A stretch of 64,000 nucleotides of DNA from an uncultured Oceanospirillaceae bacterium (GTDB lineage: Bacteria; Pseudomonadota; Gammaproteobacteria; Pseudomonadales; Balneatricaceae): contig CAKZPE010000028.1 in the NCBI GenBank assembly GCA_937138495.1, positions 1 to 64,000 of the forward strand, read 5' to 3'. Below are positions 55,413-64,000 of the stretch, piece after piece. A program made the position numbers and the translations under genes. Numbering within the stretch: the stretch's first letter is position 1; every line of letters begins with the position of its first letter. Below the pieces are notes generated by a model. The model searched no databases and was not told the DNA's origin. It saw only the letters and a program-made list of their open reading frames with translations.

Positions 55413-56026
55413 GATTTAGCCTCCTGTACATCTGACTGGGGAGCTGCGCCGGTATTGCAGCGCTGAATCGCATCGGTAATTTCCGGGTCGTCGTAGGTGT
55501 CAACCGTGGTGTACGAGATGTAGACGGTTTCGTCCTGTAGGTTGAGGTTTTTGATCGCCGTCAGCAGGTACTGAATGGCACCGATTAACAGCCCCAGTGC
55601 CACCCAGACATAGGTCAGGTACAGCGGGAACTGCAGTGCCGGTGTGACCCGGCCGCGGCGGGCAATTTTCTGCACATATTCAAAGGCGTACCAGGCCAGC
55701 ACAAACATCATAAGGGCGGTGACCAGTGCGATGACCACCATGAATATTTTCTGCCAGCGGGGGGGCAGCATGTCATAAAAGGCGGACATCCGGATGTGTT
55801 TGCCTTTACGGGTGATGTAGCCAAGCCCCATAAAGGTAATGATCACGATGAGGAACTGATTCAGCTCATCGGAGAAATATAAGCTTTGGTTAAAGACATA
55901 ACGGCCGAAGACGTTAGCGATGGAATTGGTTGCCATGGCAATGATGGCAATGCTGAGAATACTGGCTTCGATACGGCCAATCCAGATATCAAGCCGTGTC
56001 AGCATGCTGGCAATAACTTGGGACAT
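55409..56026 (-). CDS. dctQ: TRAP transporter small permease (DctQ)
   Basis: This 205-residue protein has four membrane helices of the DctQ type, including NVFGRYVFNQSLYFSDELNQFLIVIITFMGLGYITRKGKHI with the conserved Glu-Leu in helix 2. The C-terminal 40 residues are an extra polar tail. It overlaps dctM and is separated from dctP by two hairpins. Confidence 0.9.
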   Translation of the reverse strand: MSQVIASMLTRLDIWIGRIEASILSIAIIAMATNSIANVFGRYVFNQSLYFSDELNQFLIVIITFMGLGYITRKGKHIRMSAFYDMLPPRWQKIFMVVIALVTALMMFVLAWYAFEYVQKIARRGRVTPALQFPLYLTYVWVALGLLIGAIQYLLTAIKNLNLQDETVYISYTTVDTYDDPEITDAIQRCNTGAAPQSDVQEAKS

Positions 56027-56057
56027 AAGACGCTCCCGGGGAACAGCTGGAGTGAGA

Positions 56058-56122
56058 CCGGGCGACAGCGGGCACTGCTGCCGCCCGGAGACGGGTACCG
56101 GCTGACGGTAGCGCCAGCCGGT
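56058..56122 (-). promoter_or_regulatory. Twin hairpins between dctP and dctQ
   Basis: The first hairpin has outer arms CCGGGCG (56058-56064) and CGCCCGG (56082-56088) plus an inner stem. The second has arms ACCGGCTG (56097-56104) and CAGCCGGT (56115-56122). No T-run follows. Such structures after a binding-protein gene usually stabilise its mRNA or reduce read-through, giving excess DctP over permease. Confidence 0.6.
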
Positions 56123-56134
56123 AAAGCGGGATGC

Positions 56135-57151
56135 TTACTTAGCGTTAACTTCGGCGAGCAGATCCTGAAGCAGTTGCTGGCCACGTTCACCGGCAATGTC
56201 AGTGAAAGCCGCGTGAGTAGAGCTGCTGCGTTCACGGAATACTGCCTGCTCTTCAGGGCTTAGCTTAACAAACTGGATATCAGGCTTGGCCGCTTTGATT
56301 TTTTCCAGTTTCTCCTGGTTGAAGCGGGTAACGACGTCATCAATGAAGCCACGCATTTCGGTCATGGTTTCAGTGATCAGTTGCTGCTTCTCCGGGCTCA
56401 GGGTTTCGTACCAGTCAGTCCCGGATACGATGGTGGTTACCAGTTCCTGTTCACCGGCCCAGATCATGTAGTCGGTCACTTCGTAGAACTTCATTTCTTC
56501 GATGGTCGGTACCGGATTGATCTGGCCGTCAACGATCTTCAGCTGCAGTGCGCCGTATACTTCACCGAATGGCAGAGGCGTTGGGTTAGCGCCCAGGTCT
56601 TCATAGGCTTTCAGCAGGATAGGAGATACCATGACCCGCATTTTGAAGTTGTCCAGATCCGCTGGCTTACGGACTTCTTTATTGGTCGTCCAGACCTGTG
56701 GGCCTTCAGAATACAGGGTGTGGAGTTTCAGACCTTTGCTGGCAAAGTCTTCGCCCAGATCGTTATAGATCACATTGCTGGTGGTCAGCATTTCAGAAAT
56801 AGCTGCCGGCTCAGAAGGCAGGGTGTAAGGCAGCAGGAATACCTGGGATTCCGGCACAATAGTGCCCAGGTTACCGACGGATACGTTGGCAAAGTGCACC
56901 ACGCTGTCAGCGGTCTGTTCAACTATTTCGGTAGGTGTACCCAGTGAACCCAGCGGGTAAACATTAATGGTAATGTCACCGTTGGTTTTGGTTTCTATTT
57001 TGCGCTTAAATTCCTGGGCGTAGGCATCCATGATGGACCCCGGAATCTCTTCAATGGCGAATTTCCATTCTTCTGCCTGGGACAGTACCGGCAGCATGGC
57101 AACAGTGGCAGTAACCGCCAGATTCTTTAACCCTTTCTTTAGCTTGAACAT
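56135..57151 (-). CDS. dctP: TRAP substrate-binding protein (DctP)
   Basis: This 338-residue periplasmic protein has a signal peptide (LAVTATVAMLPVLSQAEEW) and the DctP fold. The conserved Arg that clamps carboxylate ligands lies in NFKMRVMVSPILLKAYEDLGANPTPLPFGEVYGALQ. The start at 57151 has AGG upstream and begins the signal peptide directly; the ATG at 57175 only adds eight residues. It is divergent from the LysR gene. The ligand is unknown; the agmatinase-family gene nearby suggests a guanidino acid. Confidence 0.9.
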   Translation of the reverse strand: MFKLKKGLKNLAVTATVAMLPVLSQAEEWKFAIEEIPGSIMDAYAQEFKRKIETKTNGDITINVYPLGSLGTPTEIVEQTADSVVHFANVSVGNLGTIVPESQVFLLPYTLPSEPAAISEMLTTSNVIYNDLGEDFASKGLKLHTLYSEGPQVWTTNKEVRKPADLDNFKMRVMVSPILLKAYEDLGANPTPLPFGEVYGALQLKIVDGQINPVPTIEEMKFYEVTDYMIWAGEQELVTTIVSGTDWYETLSPEKQQLITETMTEMRGFIDDVVTRFNQEKLEKIKAAKPDIQFVKLSPEEQAVFRERSSSTHAAFTDIAGERGQQLLQDLLAEVNAK

Positions 57152-57238
57152 CTTACAGGCCTCGCTTCGTAGCATTTATTATTGTTTGCGAAATTGGTCA
57201 TAAATTATGTGCTTCACAAGCAGTATTGCAAAAGTATA

Positions 57239-57254
57239 TGTATTGAAAAATACA
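57239..57254. promoter_or_regulatory. Operator candidate in the dctP-lysR divergent gap
   Basis: TGTATT-GAAA-AATACA is a perfect inverted repeat in the very AT-rich divergent gap, 69 bases from the LysR start and 88 from dctP. It fits a LysR-type regulator controlling both directions. Confidence 0.45.
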
Positions 57255-57322
57255 ATATTGACTATGTATACATTATAAAATTTAATGTAAATTATGCTCT
57301 GCAGACTTATGAGGAGCGGAGT

Positions 57323-58213
57323 ATGGCCCAGTATTCAATGAAACACATGCAGACTTTCTGCACCGTGGTGGAATGTGGCGGTTTTGTCAGTGCACAGGCC
57401 GCTCTGGGGATGAGTCAGCCGGCAATCAGTACGCATATCCGGGATTTTGAGATCCGTCTGGGCTTTCAGTTATGTCAGCGGGGACGCAGTGGTTTTAACC
57501 TGACGGAGAAAGGCGAACTGGTTTATGCGAAGTGCCGCAGCATGCTGAATAACGTGTCAGATTTTGAAGCGGATCTCGGCGAGTTGCGCAATAAACTGAC
57601 CGGCACATTACGGATTGGCCTGATCGATACCACCATCAGTAATCAGGACTTTCCTATTAATGCTGCCCTGCAAAGTTTCTTCAGCCGGGATAATGATGTT
57701 TCTATTAAGCTGGAGGTGCTGCCTCCGGAAGATCTTGAGCGGGATTTGCTTAACGGCCATATACACATAGGTATCGGCCCGTTCCAGCGCCGTGATAATA
57801 CCCTGACCTACCGTTTGCTGCATAAAGAGGCTCACGGTTTTTACTGTGGTCAGCACCATCCGCTGTTTGCCTTACCGGCTTCAGACATAAGCTGGGAAAC
57901 CCTGCAGCAGTATCCGGTGTCTACCCGGGCATATTTACAGCAGACGGATTTACCCGGCATTCAGAACACGGCTTTTGTGACCAATATGGAGGCCCAGGCA
58001 ATGCTGATTACCAGTGGCCATTTTATGGGGTACCTGCCGGAGCATTATGCGCAGGCCTGGGTCGACAGTGGAGAGATGCGGGCCATCGACCATCTGAACC
58101 TTGAACATCATTCTGCGTTTTATCTGGCAATGCGTGCGTCACCTGCCGTGCGTAATATTGTGAAGGTTTTTGTCCGGGATATTGAAGACGTTTTAGGACT
58201 GGAGTCAGAATAA
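57323..58213 (+). CDS. LysR-family transcriptional regulator
   Basis: This 296-residue LysR protein has an N-terminal winged helix-turn-helix (MQTFCTVVECGGFVSAQAALGMSQPAISTHIRDFEIRLG) and a periplasmic-binding-like effector domain starting at GTLRIGLIDTT. The start at 57323 follows GAGGAG. An in-frame ATG at 57182 would add 47 AT-encoded residues overlapping the promoter and is rejected. It probably regulates the divergent TRAP genes and the downstream agmatinase-family gene. Confidence 0.95.
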   Translation: MAQYSMKHMQTFCTVVECGGFVSAQAALGMSQPAISTHIRDFEIRLGFQLCQRGRSGFNLTEKGELVYAKCRSMLNNVSDFEADLGELRNKLTGTLRIGLIDTTISNQDFPINAALQSFFSRDNDVSIKLEVLPPEDLERDLLNGHIHIGIGPFQRRDNTLTYRLLHKEAHGFYCGQHHPLFALPASDISWETLQQYPVSTRAYLQQTDLPGIQNTAFVTNMEAQAMLITSGHFMGYLPEHYAQAWVDSGEMRAIDHLNLEHHSAFYLAMRASPAVRNIVKVFVRDIEDVLGLESE

Positions 58214-58291
58214 ATACATAAAATTATCAAATATAAGCATCATAACTTTCATATTTTTTGATGCGTTTTTCTTTGTAATACTCCTCAGAAT

Positions 58292-58351
58292 CCCCCGGTT
58301 AAAACAACATAAAGGGGGCAATCTTAACAGCGGGAGTATGTACCTCCTGTT
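58292..58351 (+). promoter_or_regulatory. Structured leader upstream of the agmatinase-family gene
   Basis: Two hairpins can form in the 178-base gap: CCCCC (58292) with GGGGG (58314), and AACAG plus GGGAG (58326-58336) with CCTCCTGTT (58343-58351). They may be a leader regulating translation. No known guanidine riboswitch consensus was recognised. Confidence 0.3.
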
Positions 58352-58391
58352 GTATTGAGCCGCAGTGGTTGCTGAACAGGAGTAAATAAAG

Positions 58392-59372
58392 ATGAGCGAT
58401 AATGCTTACGAGAAAGGCCGGCTGAACTTGCCGTTTGTCGGTTTCTGTACCTTTGCCAAAAGCCCAACCTGTGAAGACTGGGATAATATCCAGGGTGATG
58501 TTGCTTTCATGGGGGCCCCGTTTGACTGTGGAACCCAGTGGCGTTCCGGTGCCCGTATGGGGCCCCGTTCAATTCGTGAAGCATCAACATTGTTTTCTTT
58601 CGGCCATGGTGGTGCGTATTCCTATGAAGAGGACACCATGTATCTGGAAGGCGTGAAAATTGTGGATATCGGCGATGCGGATATCGTGCACACCGATACC
58701 GTAAAGAGCCACGCCAATATTGAATACGGCGTGCGTAAGATGCTGGAGGCTGGCGTATTGCCGGTAACAGTCGGTGGCGATCACTCTGTAAACGCGCCGT
58801 GTATCAAGGCATTTGAAGAGTACGCCAATAAAGGCCCGATCCATATTATTCAGATTGATGCTCACCTGGACTTTGTTGATGAGCGTCACGGGGTACGTTA
58901 TGGCCACGGGAATCCGATGCGCCGTGCCTCTGAACAGAGCTATATCAGCGGTATGACCCAGTTGGGTATCCGTAACGTATCCTCTTCTAACCGCTCGGAT
59001 CACAAACTGGCGGAAGAAGCCGGTTCAACCATTTTATCGGTGCGTGATGTGCGCCGTCTGGGATTAGAAGGCGTGATGAAGCTGATCCCTAAAGATGTAA
59101 ATTACTATATCACCATCGACATTGACGGTTTTGATCCGTCTATCGCACCGGGGACCGGCACGCCGAGCCATGGCGGTTTCCAGTACTACGAAGTGATGGA
59201 AGTGCTGCAACAGGTGGCAGAGCAGGGTGAAGTGGTCGGTATCGACCTGTGTGAAGTTGCCCCGGATTATGATCAGACCGGTACCACCAGCATCCTGGCG
59301 GCGCAGGTTCTGCTGAACCTGCTGGGGTATGTTTTCCATGCCCGTGCCAAGCGTGCCGGACAGGCTGGCTGA
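58392..59372 (+). CDS. speB: Agmatinase-family ureohydrolase
   Basis: This 326-residue protein of the arginase/agmatinase family has all metal ligands: GGDHS (128-132), DAHLD (156-160) and DIDGFDPS (243-250) for the binuclear manganese centre. It hydrolyses a guanidino compound to an amine plus urea. Agmatine is one candidate; guanidinobutyrate or similar acids are equally possible given the acid-type TRAP system next door. A strong ribosome site (CAGGAG) lies 10 bases upstream. Confidence 0.85.
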   Translation: MSDNAYEKGRLNLPFVGFCTFAKSPTCEDWDNIQGDVAFMGAPFDCGTQWRSGARMGPRSIREASTLFSFGHGGAYSYEEDTMYLEGVKIVDIGDADIVHTDTVKSHANIEYGVRKMLEAGVLPVTVGGDHSVNAPCIKAFEEYANKGPIHIIQIDAHLDFVDERHGVRYGHGNPMRRASEQSYISGMTQLGIRNVSSSNRSDHKLAEEAGSTILSVRDVRRLGLEGVMKLIPKDVNYYITIDIDGFDPSIAPGTGTPSHGGFQYYEVMEVLQQVAEQGEVVGIDLCEVAPDYDQTGTTSILAAQVLLNLLGYVFHARAKRAGQAG

Positions 59373-59439
59373 TGCACAATAAGGCTTCTGTACAGTCGCG
59401 TGCAGAAGCCTGATCTCCGATAGATTCCAAACACCTTAG

Positions 59440-59496
59440 CGCACAGTGCGGACCTGCTCCGGCCCGTTTTACCGGGGGCACTGTGCGTCCTTTTTT
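59440..59496. terminator. Terminator between the agmatinase and Bor genes
   Basis: The long stem CGCACAGTGC (59440-59449) / GCACTGTGCG (59478-59487), with an inner CCGG stem, is followed by TCCTTTTTT on the plus strand. It serves the agmatinase gene and lies 3' of the convergent lipoprotein gene. Confidence 0.8.
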
Positions 59497-59522
59497 ATGT
59501 CTGCCTGTTAACGTTTCAGCCT

Positions 59523-59810
59523 TTATTTGCAATACACTCTGGCATCCCGCGGTGTGTAAATTCCCAGCGTAATGAATGCCAGAAAGCCATTGGCGAATGT
59601 TTCCTGCGTTTCCACTTTGATGACTTTATCTGCGCCGCCACAAATGTCAGCCGCACTGGTGGTTTTTTCCTGACCGATACCGTTAATAAAGAATGCCTGA
59701 GAGTCTTCACTGAGCGGTGGATTGTCGGTTGTGCCGTTAATGTTAAATGTCTGCGTTGAGCAGCCGCTGATAACAGTGGCTGCGGTTATAGCCAGTATGA
59801 TTTTTTTCAT
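59523..59810 (-). CDS. bor: Bor-family lipoprotein
   Basis: This 95-residue lipoprotein has lipobox ISGC and matches phage lambda Bor/Iss along its length: FFINGIGQEKTTSAADICGG, DKVIKVETQETFANGF, FITLGIYTPRDARVYC. Bor is an outer-membrane lipoprotein, linked to serum resistance in E. coli lysogens. Here it stands alone with no phage genes around it, so it is either a prophage remnant or a domesticated relative. Confidence 0.9.
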   Translation of the reverse strand: MKKIILAITAATVISGCSTQTFNINGTTDNPPLSEDSQAFFINGIGQEKTTSAADICGGADKVIKVETQETFANGFLAFITLGIYTPRDARVYCK

Positions 59811-59925
59811 GTTTTGTCCCTTTCCCGAATGAGTGTTTCAGTATCGGGCACAGTGTAACGACTGGCTGAAGGAGACATTGTAAGGCTTTGTACAGAACCC
59901 GTAAGCAAGCGTAGGAAGCGATTTT

Positions 59926-60783
59926 TTAAGCCGTTGTCACCGCAATAACTTCATGCACCTGAATCGCACCGTGTTTCAGGTTGCTCAGCAGGTTGGTGGC
60001 CATCAGAGAGAAGCGTTTACCGAATATCATCTGTGGTGAAAGTTTCACAGACATCGCTTCAGTATCTGCTTCTTTATGGCTTTGCTGTTGCCGCCATACC
60101 AGAGCTTCGGCGGACCAGTCCTGTGCAGAGGTAACGGTAAAGCCGGCGGTGCTTAGCTGAGCGAGCAGTGCCGGCAGGCTGATCAGGTGGCTGTTGGTTG
60201 CGTCGCTGGCCCAGGGGACCGGATAGGTAATCGCTTGCTGTAAGTTGCCCCGTAACACCTCATGGAGGATCAGCTTGCCGCCGGGTTTAAGTACCCGGTG
60301 ACATTCTGTAAGGCAGCGCTGAGGATCCGGCATATTGAGCAGGCTGTGTTGCAGGATGACGGCATCAAACTGATCATTCGCCATGGCCAGTTGCTGGCCG
60401 TCGCCGGTCAGTACGCTGAGGTTGCCGTGTTCACCTAAGCCGTGGCGTGAATGCTGGCATAAGCGGTTCAGCCCACGGTTCAGCTCGCTAAAGGCAGGGG
60501 TGATGTCCAGTGTGGTGTAATGCAGTGCAGACTGTTCGGGTTGCTGGCTGATACACAGACGCTGCAGACCGCCAAGACCCGCGCCGATTTCCAGCACAGA
60601 ATAAGAAGGCGCTGAGCTTTGCGGTACATTGGTCAGCAGTTTCTGGCTGGCCTGAATGCCGCCGATGTGCAGCTGATCGATGCCTGCTAACTGCCGGGGC
60701 AGTGCGCCGTTCGGAAACGCTGCCCGAACCCGGCGTAGCAGTTCTGCCGGGTTAAGCTGCGCGCTGTAGTGGCTGGCAACCAT
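59926..60783 (-). CDS. SAM-dependent methyltransferase
   Basis: This 285-residue class I methyltransferase has motif I VLEIGAGLGGLQRL, an acidic strand-2 end (YTTLDIT), LTGDGQQLAMANDQFDAVILQHSLLNM (motifs II and III) and VLKPGGKLILHEVL. It resembles UbiE/small-molecule methyltransferases; the substrate is unknown. The ATG lies three bases after the stop of the acyl-CoA synthetase gene, so the two are co-translated. Confidence 0.85.
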   Translation of the reverse strand: MVASHYSAQLNPAELLRRVRAAFPNGALPRQLAGIDQLHIGGIQASQKLLTNVPQSSAPSYSVLEIGAGLGGLQRLCISQQPEQSALHYTTLDITPAFSELNRGLNRLCQHSRHGLGEHGNLSVLTGDGQQLAMANDQFDAVILQHSLLNMPDPQRCLTECHRVLKPGGKLILHEVLRGNLQQAITYPVPWASDATNSHLISLPALLAQLSTAGFTVTSAQDWSAEALVWRQQQSHKEADTEAMSVKLSPQMIFGKRFSLMATNLLSNLKHGAIQVHEVIAVTTA

Positions 60784-60786
60784 GGC

Positions 60787-62499
60787 TTAGTCGTCCAGCC
60801 CCAGTTCGTTGATGGATATTTCCCGCATTTTAAATTTCTGAATTTTACCGGTGACGGTCATCGGAAATTCATCTACAAATTTGAAATAACGGGGAATCTT
60901 AAAGTGGGTTATTTTGCCTTTGCAGAAGGCCTGCAGGGTTTCTGCGGATACTTCTCCGGCATCGGCGGACAGTTTGACCCAGGCAATCAGTTCTTCACCG
61001 AATTTTTTGTCCGGTACGCCGGTTACCTGCACGTCGATGATATCCGGGTGGGTATAGAGAAATTCTTCCACTTCTTTCGGATAAACATTTTCCCCGCCGC
61101 GAATCACCATATCTTTAATCCGGCCGACGATCTGCACATAGCCTTCTTCGTCCATGGTGGCCAGATCGCCGCTGTGCATCCAGCCACGGTCATCGATGGC
61201 TTCAGCGGTGGCGTCCGGGTTATTCCAGTAGCCGATCATGACGCTGTAACCCCGGGTGCAAAGCTCACCGATTTCCCCGCGGGGTAACAACTGCCCGTTC
61301 GCCGGATCGATGATTTTAGTTTCGATATGGGGCTGGCTGCGGCCAACGGTTGAGACCCGCTTATCAAAGGGGTCATCGGCGGCGGTCTGCGTGGACACCG
61401 GGCTGGTTTCGGTCATGCCGTAAGCGATCTGAACTTCCTGCATGTGCATTTGGGCATTCACTGCTTTCATTACTTCTGCCGGGCAGATAGAGCCGGCCAT
61501 AATGCCGGTGCGCAGGCTGGAGAGATCATATTGTTCAAACTGTTCGTCCCCCAGTTCGGCAATGAACATGGTCGGCACGCCGAACAGAGCAGTCGCTTTT
61601 TCTTTTTCCACCGCTTCCAGTACCGCCCGTGGCTCGAAGCCTTCAGTCGGGTAGATCAGCGTCGCGCCGTGGGTGATGCAGCCAAGATTGCCCATCACCA
61701 TGCCGAAACAGTGATACAGCGGCACCGGGACGATCAGGCGGTCCTGATCGGTAAAGCGCATGCTTTCTGCTACAAAGAAGCCGTTGTTCAGAATGTTATG
61801 GTGGCTCAGGGTAGCCCCTTTCGGAAAGCCGGTGGTACCGGAGGTGTACTGAATATTGATCGGGTCATCGAATTGCAGGCCGGCCTGAATCTCTGCCACA
61901 TCAGCGTCGCTGCGGTGGCTGGCCTGTTCAAGGAAGTCGGCCCAGCGCCACATACCGGGGTGCTGTTCATCTGCCAGGTTAATGATGCATTGCAGTTCCG
62001 GCAGTTTGGCTGATGCCAGCTGCCCCGGCTCGCAGTGGTGCAGTTCCGGTGCCAGTTCCAGCAGCATGGCGGTGTAGTTGGATGCCTTGAAGCTGTCGGC
62101 GGTGACCAGAAAACGGGTGCCGGACTGATTCAGGGCATATTCCAGTTCGTGTAGCCGGTACGCCGGGTTGATGTTGACCAGAATCGCCCCGAGTTTTGCC
62201 GTGGCAAACTGGGTGACCAGCCACTGGGCGTTATTGGGCGACCACATACCGACCCTGTCACCGGTTTTAACCCCCAGACTCAGCAGTGCGCGGGCACAGT
62301 TATCCACCTGTTGCTTCAGGGTACGGTAATCCCAGTGAATGTTCTGGAAGTGTACGATCAGGGCGTCGTTATCCGGGTAGCGGGCACAGGTGGCGTCAAA
62401 TTTATCACCAATGGTCATGCCTAGCAGTGGCTGATCGCTGGCGCCGTGGGTGTAACTGAGGCTGTTACCGGAGGCGGCGTGTTGAGTCTGTCTGTTCAC
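60787..62499 (-). CDS. AMP-forming acyl-CoA synthetase
   Basis: This 570-residue member of the AMP-binding superfamily has the P-loop-like [12 protein letters not shown] (218-229), the adenine motif [10 protein letters not shown], the hinge [16 protein letters not shown], and the catalytic Lys in [15 protein letters not shown]. It makes acyl-CoA from a fatty or branched-chain acid. The length and sequence resemble synthetases found in leucine/isovalerate catabolic clusters, which fits the nearby HMG-CoA lyase. Confidence 0.9.
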   Translation of the reverse strand: MNRQTQHAASGNSLSYTHGASDQPLLGMTIGDKFDATCARYPDNDALIVHFQNIHWDYRTLKQQVDNCARALLSLGVKTGDRVGMWSPNNAQWLVTQFATAKLGAILVNINPAYRLHELEYALNQSGTRFLVTADSFKASNYTAMLLELAPELHHCEPGQLASAKLPELQCIINLADEQHPGMWRWADFLEQASHRSDADVAEIQAGLQFDDPINIQYTSGTTGFPKGATLSHHNILNNGFFVAESMRFTDQDRLIVPVPLYHCFGMVMGNLGCITHGATLIYPTEGFEPRAVLEAVEKEKATALFGVPTMFIAELGDEQFEQYDLSSLRTGIMAGSICPAEVMKAVNAQMHMQEVQIAYGMTETSPVSTQTAADDPFDKRVSTVGRSQPHIETKIIDPANGQLLPRGEIGELCTRGYSVMIGYWNNPDATAEAIDDRGWMHSGDLATMDEEGYVQIVGRIKDMVIRGGENVYPKEVEEFLYTHPDIIDVQVTGVPDKKFGEELIAWVKLSADAGEVSAETLQAFCKGKITHFKIPRYFKFVDEFPMTVTGKIQKFKMREISINELGLDD

Positions 62500-62559
62500 G
62501 TTGCTGTTCCTTGTAATTGTTATTTTTACTGGCGTCCCCGCGGGGCAGTTAATGATGTT

Positions 62560-63162
62560 TCAGCGGCAGTGGCTGTGATATTCCGGGTTCGGCTGCATAT
62601 CAACGGCGCTGGCAATGCGGTTGGTCATATTATAAAAACCTGCCAGGTTGGCGATGTCCCAGATATCCGGATCGCTGAAGCCGGCGTCGCGCAGTTGCTG
62701 GCGGTCGGCTTCGAGAATGGCGTCGGGGGCGTCGGTCATTTTCACGGCGAAGTCGAGCATGGCTGTATGCCGTTCGCTCAGCCCGGCTGCCCGGTAGTTA
62801 ATGGCAATCAGTTCACCCAGTGCCGGGTCACCGGAGTATTCCCGGATGGCGGCACCGTGGGCGACGATGCAATAAAAACAGTGGTTACGGGAGGATACAG
62901 CCACAGCAATCATTTCCCGTTCCAGAGGTGTCAGGTTGCTGTCGCCAAACATCAGCTCGTTATAGAACTTACTGAATACGTCCAGTTGCGCAAGATTCTG
63001 GCTATAGGCCTTAAGTACATTGGGCAGCAGGCCGAGCTTTTCTTCACACTTGCCGAAGTATTTCTGAATCTCCGGCGGGCAGTCTTCACGGGCCGGCACT
63101 GGCAGATCCAGCGCTGTCAGTTCGGCGGTTTGGTAACTTACCTGTGGTTCACAATCCTGCAT
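62560..63162 (-). CDS. AhpD-like peroxidase-related protein
   Basis: This 200-residue protein of the carboxymuconolactone decarboxylase/AhpD superfamily has the redox pair in SSRNHCFYCIVAHGAAIRE (C-x-x-C plus His), preceded by LTPLEREMIAVAVS. It belongs to the peroxidase-related subgroup with the C-terminal DIWDIANLAGFYNMTNRIASAVDM. It probably detoxifies peroxides or acts on an acyl-CoA-pathway by-product; this is inference. It lies between the lyase and the synthetase genes. Confidence 0.85.
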   Translation of the reverse strand: MQDCEPQVSYQTAELTALDLPVPAREDCPPEIQKYFGKCEEKLGLLPNVLKAYSQNLAQLDVFSKFYNELMFGDSNLTPLEREMIAVAVSSRNHCFYCIVAHGAAIREYSGDPALGELIAINYRAAGLSERHTAMLDFAVKMTDAPDAILEADRQQLRDAGFSDPDIWDIANLAGFYNMTNRIASAVDMQPNPEYHSHCR

Positions 63163-63231
63163 GTTTAGATCCTTATGCGCTGTTTATTGTTATTGTCGCC
63201 TGGGGTTACTGGTTTACAGTTCTGCTGTTTC

Positions 63232-64000
63232 TTATTTAACTGCATGGCAGTGGCTTGCCAATGCAACTTTAGACCCGGATCGGCGGCCGAGCTGGGCGCT
63301 GATCCAGTGACCGGTGGCGATCATCTGTTGCAGGTCGATGCCGGTTTCAATGCCTAATCCGTCCAGCATGTAGAGCACATCTTCACTGGCGACATTACCG
63401 GAAGCCCCCCGGGCATAAGGGCAGCCGCCCAGCCCTGCAACCGAGCTGTCGATGACAGCAACGCCTTCTTCGACGACCGCGTAGAGGTTTGCGAGGGCCT
63501 GCCCATAGGTGTCATGAAAATGCGCAGCCAGGTATTCAACCGGTACATATTTGTTTACCGCTTCCAGCATCCGTTTGGCTTTTAGCGGGGTGCCGGTGCC
63601 GATGGTGTCTCCCAGTGAGATTTCATAACAGCCCAGCTGATAGAGCAGGTCGCAGACATGGGCGACTTGTGCCGGCTGTATTTCACCTTCATAGGGGCAG
63701 CCCAGCACTGTGGAGACATAGCCCCGTACCCGGATATTATGTGCCCGGGCCCGTTCGATAACCGGGGTAAAACGGTCGATGCTTTCAGCGACGGAACAGT
63801 TAATATTCTTCTGGCTGAAACTTTCAGATGCAGCGCCGAATACGGCAACTTCATCAGCCCCGGCAGCGATAGCAGCCTCCAGCCCTTTCAGGTTGGGGGT
63901 CAGGGCGCTGTAAGTCACGCCGGACTGACGCTTAATGCCGGCCATTACTGTACTGGCATCAGCCATCTGCGGCACCCAGCGGGGCGAGACAAAGCTGGTG
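63232..64000 (-). CDS. Hydroxymethylglutaryl-CoA lyase (3' part)
   Basis: The gene runs off the right edge; its 5' end is missing. The visible 256 residues begin [14 protein letters not shown], which is the conserved HMG-CoA lyase segment. They continue with [57 protein letters not shown] (metal-binding histidines) and [24 protein letters not shown] (catalytic Cys loop). It splits HMG-CoA to acetyl-CoA and acetoacetate, the last step of leucine degradation. Confidence 0.95.
   Translation of the reverse strand, partial: TSFVSPRWVPQMADASTVMAGIKRQSGVTYSALTPNLKGLEAAIAAGADEVAVFGAASESFSQKNINCSVAESIDRFTPVIERARAHNIRVRGYVSTVLGCPYEGEIQPAQVAHVCDLLYQLGCYEISLGDTIGTGTPLKAKRMLEAVNKYVPVEYLAAHFHDTYGQALANLYAVVEEGVAVIDSSVAGLGGCPYARGASGNVASEDVLYMLDGLGIETGIDLQQMIATGHWISAQLGRRSGSKVALASHCHAVK

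Noticed and set aside
57182..57322. Upstream start for the LysR gene at 57182
   Set aside because: It would translate the divergent promoter and operator region; the ATG at 57323 has a strong ribosome site and a family-like N-terminus.
58292..58351. Guanidine riboswitch
   Set aside because: The conserved loop motifs of known guanidine riboswitch classes were not recognised, so only a generic structured leader is proposed.

Overview
The window looks like a chromosomal segment of a marine, aerobic gammaproteobacterium of the Oceanospirillales type (Amphritea/Neptunomonas-like). This is inference from gene content: glycine-betaine demethylation, TRAP uptake, a DUF924 protein, TmcA, YecA, an OlsF-like acyltransferase and a HopJ-family protein. 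The core is of moderate GC. Two stretches are clearly more AT-rich and accessory: about 1-4160, and 49745-53580. No tRNA, rRNA, CRISPR array, integrase or intact insertion sequence was seen.

Region 1-11100 is an accessory patchwork. It opens with an AT-rich cluster: one unrecognised gene, two tandem paralogues with beta-propeller-like repeats, and the relic of a third paralogue. Next come a sulfotransferase-like gene, a P-loop kinase-like gene and a convergent GT32-type glycosyltransferase. A TerB-domain/DUF4124 gene pair follows, with a decayed second copy beside it. A RelE/NadS-type toxin-antitoxin pair comes last; its antitoxin is duplicated as an orphan 1.9 kb upstream. Region 11100-14420 is core: YecA family, RecQ, YqaA family. 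Region 14420-16060 holds one lipoprotein gene and about 890 bases of non-coding DNA. It is bracketed by inverted copies of a repeat and carries a perfect 18-bp palindrome and three palindromes at an exact 17-base period.

Region 16060-25216 is one minus-strand operon in the order MttB-family methyltransferase, dimethylglycine dehydrogenase-like protein, soxB, soxD, soxA, soxG. It would take glycine betaine to dimethylglycine, sarcosine and glycine. No corrinoid carrier protein is encoded in it. Region 25538-41927 is mixed core: LysE exporter, GST, a NYN-LOTUS protein, DUF924, a degenerate GGDEF protein, TmcA, MOSC, DUF3820, YbaK, an AAA+ regulator lacking GAFTGA, a lipoprotein, DnaJ-domain and VWA proteins, and an OlsF-like bifunctional acyltransferase. 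Region 42260-49688 has a large GAF/PAS/GGDEF/EAL protein, a winged-helix protein, dinB with a LexA box, a SulP permease and a TauE/SafE permease.

Region 49890-53520 is a three-gene anti-phage system of Zorya type II (zorA, zorB, HNH-nuclease zorE). It is compact, AT-rich and bounded on both sides by near-identical 26-bp terminator sequences, which suggests how it was acquired. Region 54132-59372 is a TRAP transporter, a divergent LysR regulator and an agmatinase-family gene, probably a guanidino-compound uptake and hydrolysis unit. Region 59523-64000 on the minus strand holds a Bor-family lipoprotein, a methyltransferase, an acyl-CoA synthetase, an AhpD-like protein and the 3' part of an HMG-CoA lyase gene, resembling a leucine/branched-chain acyl-CoA catabolic cluster.
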